Assembly (NCBI GenBank): GCA_003242205.1
Contig: QGUR01000137.1
Location: forward strand, 1 to 11,418
Source: Chloroflexota bacterium
GTDB lineage: Bacteria > Chloroflexota > Anaerolineae > Aggregatilineales > Phototrophicaceae
Direction: 5' to 3'
DNA: 11,418 nt
The notes beneath the pieces are model-generated. The model was not told the DNA's origin and searched no databases. It saw only the letters and a program-made list of their open reading frames with translations. This document shows, in pieces, positions 6,468 through 11,418 of this stretch (positions are counted from its first letter, which is position 1; the number at the start of each line of letters is the position of its first letter). The translations under genes were made by a program, and so were the position numbers.

Positions 6468-6880
6468 CTGGTATTGCGTTTCTCTACACGATACAGAGTC
6501 GACAGCGTGATCCAGATCACCAGCGTTGCGCTGAGCGCGAGCAGCCACGCGCCCGCGCCGACGGCCATGCCGACGGCAGCGACAGCCCAGATGCTGGCGG
6601 CGGTGGTCAGTCCGTATACGTCACGGTCGCCTTTTAGAATGGCTCCCGCGCCGAGGAAACCGATACCCGATACGATCTGCGCGGCCACGCGGCCGGGATC
6701 GCCGAAGACAAATCCTTCAATCGAGAGAATGGTGAACACGCATGACCCTATGCCGACCAGCATGTGGGTGCGTAACCCGGCAGGGCGGTCGCGCCGCTCG
6801 CGCTCCATGCCGATCAACATGCTGAGGAACCCTGCCAACAGGATGAGGAAGAAGGCTTCTGCTTGGTCCACCAGAGACAT
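6452..6880 (-). CDS. MgtC/SapB family inner-membrane protein
   Basis: 142 residues. Family knowledge: MgtC/SapB proteins are small membrane proteins; MgtC itself aids growth under low magnesium and in macrophages, while most homologues have unknown roles. Seen here: about four hydrophobic segments (roughly 8-25, 38-58, 64-82, 93-127) and the family's signature stretches, GMERERRDRPAGLRTHMLVG (24-43), RVAAQIVSGIGFLGAGAIL (64-82) and GLTTAASIWAVAAVGMAVGAG (90-110). The C-terminal ACT-like domain of full-length MgtC is absent, as in short SapB-type members. The start at 6880 is fixed by an in-frame stop two codons upstream; no strong Shine-Dalgarno is seen. The 3' end overlaps the convergent recombinase-like gene by 16 bases. 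It is probably transcribed alone, since the upstream minus-strand gene ends in a terminator at 6983-7028. Confidence 0.93.
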   Translation of the reverse strand: MSLVDQAEAFFLILLAGFLSMLIGMERERRDRPAGLRTHMLVGIGSCVFTILSIEGFVFGDPGRVAAQIVSGIGFLGAGAILKGDRDVYGLTTAASIWAVAAVGMAVGAGAWLLALSATLVIWITLSTLYRVEKRNTSQDED

Positions 6881-6903
6881 GGGTCATCACTTTCATGATA
6901 AGC

Positions 6904-6937
6904 GTTACGCATATTTGCGTTCTACTCTAGCGTAGAA
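6904..6937. promoter_or_regulatory. Inverted repeats upstream of the MgtC-family gene (possible operator)
   Basis: Two small dyads sit 24-57 bases upstream of the MgtC start: ACGC (6907-6910) with GCGT (6917-6920), and TTCTAC (6920-6925) with GTAGAA (6932-6937). A weak minus-strand -10 candidate (TAGAGT, complement of 6924-6929) lies inside the second. They could be a repressor site or a leader hairpin, but short dyads of this size also occur by chance. Confidence 0.25.
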
Positions 6938-6982
6938 GTGTGCCGGACGCCATGTAACTTTTTGTGTAATCTTTTTGTTTAG

Positions 6983-7028
6983 AAAACGGCCTCCGCCGAA
7001 AACCTTCGCAGGCTGATCGGGGAGGCCG
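6983..7028 (-). terminator. Intrinsic terminator of the DUF4870-type gene
   Basis: CGGCCTCC (6987-6994) pairs perfectly with GGAGGCCG (7021-7028). After one bulged base the stem continues as CCGA (6996-6999) with TCGG (7017-7020). On the minus strand the hairpin is followed by TTTTCT (from 6986 downwards). It lies 27 bases past the stop of the DUF4870-type gene and separates it from the MgtC-family gene. Confidence 0.88.
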
Positions 7029-7054
7029 CTCTCCGGTTTGTCGCCGTTCAAACA

Positions 7055-7717
7055 CTAAACGATATTCAGGAACCCTCCCGCCAACTGGCGGTCCACCCAG
7101 CGGGAGATAAACGGATAGCGATAGTCGCGGCCGTTGTAGGTTTCGATGGTGGCGATTGTGCCGTAGAGCAGGCTCGCCAGCGGCATCAGCGCCGTCGCCA
7201 GCAGCAGCGCGATCCCAACCAGCCCCCACACCGGCACCAGAATGAAGCCGATGAGCACGACCATCAGCAGCAGCGCGATGACGAGGCCAACGGCCCACAC
7301 CGTGCCGCCGACAACCAGCAGCAGGAACGCGCCGATGGTGCCGAAGAGCTGTAGCACAAATGCCTGCAGCGCGTGAAAGGCGACGTAATCCGAGCGCTTG
7401 CGAAACAGGAAGTAGATGACCAGCGGGATGAAGACGCTTACCGGGACGAGCGTACCCACGGTGATGACCGAAATAATGGCCGTGATCCAAATGCTGCCAT
7501 GGGCGACGGCGGCCCATAGCTTTTCGTCATCGGTCACGCGCAAGGTGCTGTAGCTGCGAGGTATTTCGCGCCGTTTCGGTTTTTCTTCGCGCGGGCCGCG
7601 GTATCTTTCTTCGTATTCGCGCACAACCGCGTCGGCGGCAGCGCTATCAGGGCTGGCCGTTGAAAGGCGGCTAACCCGGTCGGTGTCATTCGCATCGTTC
7701 GTCAGTTCCTCGGACAT
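7055..7717 (-). CDS. DUF4870-type (Tic20-like fold) multi-pass membrane protein
   Basis: 220 residues from ATG 7717. The family's molecular function is not established. Seen here: a charged, disordered N-terminal region (1-62, acidic then RRE-rich), then a domain starting VTDDEKLWAAVAHGS (61-75) with about four hydrophobic segments (roughly 72-106, 117-139, 141-165, 166-188). DUF4870 hallmarks are FLFRKRSDYVAFHALQA (103-119) and the terminal YNGRDYRYPFI (194-204). The frame is open to ATG 7765, but the shorter start has a Shine-Dalgarno (GAGGT, about 8 bases upstream), and 7765 would overlap a likely -10 box (TATAGT, complement of 7764-7769). It is divergent from the small protein/GT-C operon and ends in a good terminator. 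It may affect membrane properties, but that is only a guess. Confidence 0.88.
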   Translation of the reverse strand: MSEELTNDANDTDRVSRLSTASPDSAAADAVVREYEERYRGPREEKPKRREIPRSYSTLRVTDDEKLWAAVAHGSIWITAIISVITVGTLVPVSVFIPLVIYFLFRKRSDYVAFHALQAFVLQLFGTIGAFLLLVVGGTVWAVGLVIALLLMVVLIGFILVPVWGLVGIALLLATALMPLASLLYGTIATIETYNGRDYRYPFISRWVDRQLAGGFLNIV

Positions 7718-7763
7718 CCAGGCTACCTCATATGAACGTGGCTCCGGGCGTTGCGCCCACTTC

Positions 7764-7769
7764 ACTATA
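7764..7769 (-). promoter_or_regulatory. Probable -10 box for the DUF4870-type gene
   Basis: The minus strand reads GTGG-TATAGT, a 5/6 match to the -10 consensus, about 47 bases upstream of the start at 7717. No good -35 box is seen at 16-18 bases. The 11-base segment around it is an imperfect mirror of the segment containing the -10 box of the divergent gene (7817-7827, one mismatch), so the two promoters may share a regulator. Confidence 0.35.
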
Positions 7770-7798
7770 CCACCTTATACGCAGGCGATTTTCGGAAG

Positions 7799-7826
7799 TT
7801 GCAGGGCAATTTCGCTGTGGTATACT
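7799..7826 (+). promoter_or_regulatory. Promoter of the small membrane protein/GT-C operon
   Basis: TTGCAG (7799-7804), a 16-base spacer and TATACT (7821-7826). Seven bases past the -10 box puts the transcription start at about 7833, only one or two bases before the ATG at 7835. The resulting mRNA would be essentially leaderless, which fits the absence of any ribosome-binding site there. Confidence 0.55.
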
Positions 7827-7834
7827 GCCGCGCT

Positions 7835-8050
7835 ATGCTCAGAGAAGACTTCACGCTCACCAAGCGCCAGCTTGGCCTCCTGCTCATCATTATCGGCGTC
7901 GCCGGTTTCGCCGCCATTCTGGCGATTGACATCATCGACGTAGGCCGCGAAGGCGGCATTGGCCCGGCACAGCGGATGGCCCTTGGCCTGATGGCAGCGC
8001 TTGCCCTTGCTGGCCTGACCCTGCTACCGATCACAGACACACCCGCCTGA
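7835..8050 (+). CDS. Small two-helix membrane protein of unknown function
   Basis: 71 residues; no named family recognised. Two hydrophobic segments (about 12-34 and 47-66) are joined by a short polar loop, DVGREGGIGPAQR (35-47), with the start LREDFTLTKRQLG on the likely cytoplasmic side. The frame is open upstream to 7751 (TTG), but a promoter with TATACT at 7821-7826 places the RNA start next to ATG 7835, so I chose that start. The stop is one base before the ATG of the glycosyltransferase gene, so the two are almost certainly co-transcribed and may be translationally coupled. The likely role is as an accessory or partner of that enzyme, inferred only from the arrangement. I have a faint recollection of similar small proteins in Anaerolineae but cannot verify it. 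Confidence 0.75.
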   Translation: MLREDFTLTKRQLGLLLIIIGVAGFAAILAIDIIDVGREGGIGPAQRMALGLMAALALAGLTLLPITDTPA

Positions 8051-8051
8051 A

Positions 8052-9707
8052 ATGACCGATCATGCTCTTCCTGCCAGCGCGTCGAAGGCTGCGACGAAGC
8101 CGCTGGTAACCGTTCACCGCGTTCTAATGGCGGCAGCGCTGCTGGTGCTGCTGGGCTATTTCGTCGTTTATGTCGCCTTCGCCGCCAATCTGATGCAGTT
8201 TCCGTTCGACTATGATCAGGGCGAAGGCTTTGAACTGGTCGATACGATCATGTTCAGCCAGGGTCAGTGGCCCTACCAGGACACGAACGTTTATCCGTTC
8301 TATTCCAGCAATTATCCGCCGCTGTTTCACGTCATGGCCGCCCCGTTCGTCTGGTTTTTCGGCCCGGCGTATTGGTATGGACGGCTGCTCGGCTTTCTCG
8401 GCACGCTGGTGACGGCTGCGGCAATCGGCTATGCTGTTCACCGGGAAACCGGGCATAGGCTGGTTGCCGTGCTTTCCGGCCTCGCGTTCCTCGCTTCCAA
8501 TACGATTTATCATATTGGTCCGCTGTTCCGCCAGCATATGACGATGGTCATGTTCGAAACGCTGGCGGTTGTCGTTCTCGCTCACGCCAACGAAATCGAA
8601 GACCGTGGGCGCAGGCGGCGGGCGCTGGCGCTGGGACTGGGCCTCATTCTGTGCGCCGGTTTCACCAAACAACTGGCCTATGCGACCGCAATCGCTGCGC
8701 TGGCGTTCCTGTTCATCCGCAATCCGCGCCGGGGCATTGTCTGGGGGATGGGATTCGCGGCGACCGGCGTGTTGATTTTTCTGGGCATCAACGTAGCCAC
8801 GGATGGGCAGTGGTGGCTGCAAACGATCACCGCCAACGTCAACGACTTCATCCCCGATCAGACGGTTGGGCTGTTCCGTCTATGGTTCAGCCTCCATGGC
8901 TTCCTGCTGGTTCCGGCGGCCCTGCTGGTTATTTACGAGTTCTATTTTGACCGCCTGTCGATTTATGCGCTCTGGTTCGTCGCGGCGACGGCGAACGGCA
9001 TTCTCTCCGGCAAGTGGGGGGCGGGCGACAGTTACTTTGCGACCGCGATTGCGGCGTTGTGCCTGTTGAGCGGCATTTTCATGGCGCGAACGTTGCAAGG
9101 GCAGTGGCGTTTCCCCTCCAACTATCTGTCTCGCCTGCTGGTCGATCCCTTCCGGCGTTTTGGGAAGGGCATCGGGACGGCTGCGCTGGTTGTCGTGCCG
9201 TTGCTTTATCTAGGTTATGGCCGCGCGGTGCTGCACATGCCGACGACCGGGCCGGTGTTTGGCCCGATAGCGCAGTTCCTTGGGCTGGAGGCAAACGCGC
9301 TCAACGGGTTTTACGACTCGGCGGGGCGCATTGCCGGCGGCTATGCCGATATCGGCCATTTCACGACTGAAGATGATATCGCTGCCGGGTGGGAAATCGT
9401 GGAATTGGTGCGCTCGGCCGAAGGCCCCGTTTTGAGCGAGGAAGCGGCTTTCAACCTGCACGCCGGAAAAGATGTGATCACCAACCCGACACAGCTTCTC
9501 AATCTGGCAGGGAACGGCATGTTCGAAAGCGACGGCTTGCTGAGTATGATCCGCAATCAGGAGTTTGAACTGCTGGTTCTGCGCGCGCAGTTTTACCCGC
9601 CGGACATCCTCAAAGCGATCGGCGAGTACTACCGGCATGACGATGCGATCGAGATGAACGGGTTTGAATACCTGATTTTGCGACCTAAAAGCGATTTGAA
9701 TCCCTGA
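8052..9707 (+). CDS. GT39/ArnT-like integral-membrane glycosyltransferase (GT-C fold)
   Basis: 551 residues. GT-C enzymes transfer a sugar from a polyprenyl-phosphate donor to a protein, lipid or glycan on the outer face of the membrane. Seen here: a first membrane helix (about 23-45); a long first outer loop with the acidic pair expected for catalysis or metal binding (YDQGEGFEL, D55, E58); the segment QWPYQDTNVYPFYSSNYPP (72-90), typical of the ArnT/PMT group; then many hydrophobic helices to about 385 (for example 111-130, 136-150, 190-222, 228-246, 282-296, 305-318, 330-345, 375-388). A soluble C-terminal region (about 400-551) ends in FEYLILRP. Donor and acceptor cannot be told from sequence. 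The gene starts one base after the stop of the 71-residue membrane protein and has no strong Shine-Dalgarno of its own, which suggests coupling. No clear terminator follows before the HDAC-family gene. Confidence 0.88.
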   Translation: MTDHALPASASKAATKPLVTVHRVLMAAALLVLLGYFVVYVAFAANLMQFPFDYDQGEGFELVDTIMFSQGQWPYQDTNVYPFYSSNYPPLFHVMAAPFVWFFGPAYWYGRLLGFLGTLVTAAAIGYAVHRETGHRLVAVLSGLAFLASNTIYHIGPLFRQHMTMVMFETLAVVVLAHANEIEDRGRRRRALALGLGLILCAGFTKQLAYATAIAALAFLFIRNPRRGIVWGMGFAATGVLIFLGINVATDGQWWLQTITANVNDFIPDQTVGLFRLWFSLHGFLLVPAALLVIYEFYFDRLSIYALWFVAATANGILSGKWGAGDSYFATAIAALCLLSGIFMARTLQGQWRFPSNYLSRLLVDPFRRFGKGIGTAALVVVPLLYLGYGRAVLHMPTTGPVFGPIAQFLGLEANALNGFYDSAGRIAGGYADIGHFTTEDDIAAGWEIVELVRSAEGPVLSEEAAFNLHAGKDVITNPTQLLNLAGNGMFESDGLLSMIRNQEFELLVLRAQFYPPDILKAIGEYYRHDDAIEMNGFEYLILRPKSDLNP

Positions 9708-9784
9708 GGCCGGTTTGCGCGATTCGCTTGCGATATTGACCGGTTCTCAGTACCCTCGGCTCCGAGTACCAAGGAGCCGTTTGC

Positions 9785-10819
9785 ATGACCACCGCCTACG
9801 TTACCCATCCGCGTTACGCCGTACACGACCTTGTCGGGCATCCTGAACATGCAGGGCGCATTCGGGCGGTATGGCAGCGGCTGGAGCAGGACGGGCTAGC
9901 GGCCCGCATGCGCCGTATCGACCCGACGCCTGTTTCTCTGGAACTGGCGCTGACGGTGCATACACCGACTTACCTCGAACTGCTCAAGCAAACGGGGTCG
10001 CTGGAACGGGTGGTGCGGCTCGATGCCGATACCTACTGCGGCCCCACCAGTTTTGACATCGCGCGTCTGGCCGCGGGCGGCACGGTCGATGCGGTGGCGG
10101 CGGTGCTGGGCGGGGAAGCAGACAACGGTCTGGTGGTTGTGCGCCCTCCCGGACACCACGCCATGCCGGACCGGGCGATGGGATTTTGCCTGCTCAATAA
10201 TGTGGCGGTCGCGGCGCGCTACGCGCAGCGTCTGCACCACATCGAACGGGTGCTGATCGTTGATTATGACGTGCATCATGGCAACGGCACCGAAGCGATG
10301 TTCTATGATGATCCGAGCGTGTTGTACATCTCCATTCACCAGTGGCCTTTGTATCCCGGCACCGGCATGGTAAGCGACACCGGCGTCGGCGCGGGGGAGG
10401 GCACGACGATCAATGTGCCGGTTCCACCCGGACACGGCGACGGCAACTACGCAGCCATTTTTGAGCAGGTGGTGTGGCCTGCCGCGATTCGGTTTCAGCC
10501 GCAACTGATTCTTGTGTCGGTGGGATATGACGCGCACTGGTCGGACCCGCTGGCAGAGATGCGGTTGAGTCTGAAAGGCTACGCGCATCTGGCGCGCGAA
10601 CTGATCCTGATGGCGCGGCAGCTTTGCGGCGGCAGGATCGTCTTTGTCATGGAAGGCGGCTACGACGTGACCGCGCTCAGCTATGGCATGGCGAACATCG
10701 CGCGGGCGTTGCTGGGAGACGACGAGATCGAAGATCCGATGGGGCCGCCGCGTAATTACGACGAGCCAGACATCGCGCCGCTAATCGAGCGCGTGCAGCG
10801 ACAGCACAATCTGGAGTGA
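9785..10819 (+). CDS. Histone deacetylase-family amidohydrolase (AcuC/acetylpolyamine amidohydrolase type)
   Basis: 344 residues, complete. Family role: zinc-dependent removal of acetyl groups from lysines or polyamines in the cytoplasm. All active-site parts are visible: HPE (19-21) near the start; the charge-relay histidine pair in RPPGHHA (H124, H125); GFCLLNNVAVAARYA (133-147); zinc ligands D162 and H164 in DYDVHHGNGT (160-169); the third ligand D249 in SVGYDAH (245-251); and the catalytic-tyrosine motif EGGYD (290-294, Y293). The pattern is nearer the class II HDAC-like bacterial enzymes than class I. The substrate is unknown. The start is supported by AAGGAG at 9771-9776, eight bases before ATG. 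It lies 77 bases after the glycosyltransferase gene with only a weak promoter candidate between (TTGCGA, 17 bases, TACCCT), so co-transcription is possible. It converges on the RlmI-like gene with an 8-base gap. Confidence 0.96.
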   Translation: MTTAYVTHPRYAVHDLVGHPEHAGRIRAVWQRLEQDGLAARMRRIDPTPVSLELALTVHTPTYLELLKQTGSLERVVRLDADTYCGPTSFDIARLAAGGTVDAVAAVLGGEADNGLVVVRPPGHHAMPDRAMGFCLLNNVAVAARYAQRLHHIERVLIVDYDVHHGNGTEAMFYDDPSVLYISIHQWPLYPGTGMVSDTGVGAGEGTTINVPVPPGHGDGNYAAIFEQVVWPAAIRFQPQLILVSVGYDAHWSDPLAEMRLSLKGYAHLARELILMARQLCGGRIVFVMEGGYDVTALSYGMANIARALLGDDEIEDPMGPPRNYDEPDIAPLIERVQRQHNLE

Positions 10820-10827
10820 CGTTCCGT

Positions 10828-11418
10828 TCAGTACACGCGCAGCAGCAAGCCTTTGAGATACGCGCCTTCTGGGAAAGTGAGCGCCACCGGATGATCGTCG
10901 CCGGGGCCGAGGTGACGCAGGATTTGCGCCTGCCGCCCGCTATCTGCCAGCGCTCCGAAGACGATCTTCTGGAACAGGTCGGCGCTGATCGCGCCGGAGC
11001 ATGAGAACGTCAGCAGTAACCCGCCGGGGCGCAGGCAGCGGAACGCGTTGAGATTGAGGTCCTTATAGCCGCGGGACGCGCGTTCCACCTGTCCGGCATT
11101 TTGCGCGAATTTCGGCGGATCGAGCACGATCACATCGTATTCCGCGCCGGCGTCCCGCTGGTCGCGCAGATATTCGAACACGTTGGCCTGAATATATTCG
11201 GCGCGTTCCGCTGGCAGGTCGTTAAGCTGCAAGTTCTGTTCGGCCAGTTCCAGCGCTTCGTAAGAAGAGTCGACGTTGATGACGGCGTCCGCGCCCGCCG
11301 ATAGCGCGTATAACCCGAAGCCGCCGGTATAGCTAAACAGGTTGAGACAGCGTACGGGCGTGTCCGGCTGCGCGGATTTGCGCTGCGCCACGAGTTCGGC
11401 CAGCAGCGCCCGGTTTTC
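10828..11418 (-). CDS. rlmI: RlmI-like 23S rRNA (cytosine-5) methyltransferase, 5' part missing
   Basis: Partial: the C-terminal 196 residues are present and the frame runs open off the right edge (ENRALLAELV at the edge). RlmI-family enzymes methylate a cytosine of 23S rRNA (C1962 in E. coli) with S-adenosylmethionine. Seen in visible-part numbering: the SAM-binding motif LNLFSYTGGFGLYAL (25-39), acidic V-D at 49-50 (NVDSSYEAL), DPPKF (100-104), SRGYKDLN (115-122), the FSCSG catalytic-cysteine motif (138-142, C140), and the family ending DDHPVALTFPEGAYLKGLLLRVY. A GTG at 11389-11391 could be read as a start, but similarity to RlmI continues upstream, so it is internal. The PUA domain expected at the N-terminus lies outside the window. 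No terminator is seen in the 8 bases before the convergent HDAC-family gene. The exact target is inferred from the family. Confidence 0.92.
   Translation of the reverse strand, partial: ENRALLAELVAQRKSAQPDTPVRCLNLFSYTGGFGLYALSAGADAVINVDSSYEALELAEQNLQLNDLPAERAEYIQANVFEYLRDQRDAGAEYDVIVLDPPKFAQNAGQVERASRGYKDLNLNAFRCLRPGGLLLTFSCSGAISADLFQKIVFGALADSGRQAQILRHLGPGDDHPVALTFPEGAYLKGLLLRVY

Noticed and set aside
5487..6880. Integrated element marked by the recombinase-like gene
   Set aside because: No attachment repeats, tRNA target, phage or plasmid genes are nearby, the protein lacks the catalytic tyrosine, and flanking genes are ordinary chromosomal ones of similar composition.
7718..7765. Upstream start (ATG at 7765) for the DUF4870-type gene
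   Set aside because: It overlaps the probable -10 box TATAGT, and the shorter start at 7717 has a Shine-Dalgarno at good spacing.
9708..9784. Small dyad CTCG-GCTC-CGAG (9755-9766 region) as a terminator after the glycosyltransferase gene
   Set aside because: Only four base pairs and no T-run follows, so I do not call a terminator there.
11389..11391. GTG as the start of the methyltransferase gene
   Set aside because: The frame stays open to the edge, and the residues before the GTG (ENRALLAEL) fit the RlmI family, so the gene continues outside the window.

Overview
The window is about 11.4 kb of GC-rich (roughly 60% by eye) bacterial chromosome holding nine protein-coding genes, one of them cut by the right edge. 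It looks like housekeeping and cell-envelope DNA: I see no insertion sequence, CRISPR array, prophage cluster, rRNA or tRNA. The gene styles suggest a Chloroflexota bacterium of the Anaerolineae type: an LCP protein with a long proline-rich cytoplasmic tail, a secreted SH3b protein with a proline linker, and a tiny two-helix protein paired with a GT-C glycosyltransferase. That assignment is inference from gene style, not from a marker gene.

Layout, left to right. 1-137: two good tandem sigma70-type promoters feed an LCP (LytR-CpsA-Psr) cell-wall glycopolymer transferase (138-1439, +), which ends in a strong intrinsic terminator. 1499-1824 carries no convincing gene but is full of inverted repeats. 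One part folds like a 6S-type RNA on paper, and the reverse strand carries a short protein-like stretch without a start codon. A good promoter then drives a secreted SH3b/Fn3-like protein (1890-3458, +). It converges on aspS (3498-5306, -), and the two terminators are interleaved: each lies partly or wholly in the other gene's tail.

5307-5486 is a divergent intergenic region with a near-consensus promoter for a XerC/D-like protein (5487-6467, +). That protein keeps the tyrosine-recombinase fold pattern but has lost the catalytic tyrosine and several other active-site residues. Its 3' end overlaps a convergent MgtC/SapB membrane protein gene (6452-6880, -). Next upstream on the same strand is a DUF4870-type membrane protein (7055-7717, -) with its own terminator. 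From 7835 a second divergent unit runs rightward: a 71-residue two-helix membrane protein, apparently from a leaderless transcript, followed one base later by a GT39-like membrane glycosyltransferase (8052-9707). A histone-deacetylase-family enzyme follows (9785-10819, +). It converges on an RlmI-like 23S rRNA methyltransferase (10828 to the right edge, -).

The LCP protein and the GT-C glycosyltransferase fit envelope polysaccharide work. AspRS and the RlmI-like enzyme are translation functions. No single pathway ties the window together, and I do not see a defence or mobile system. The items most worth a second look are the catalytically degenerate recombinase, the structured 1519-1746 intergenic region, and the conserved-looking small protein/GT-C pair.
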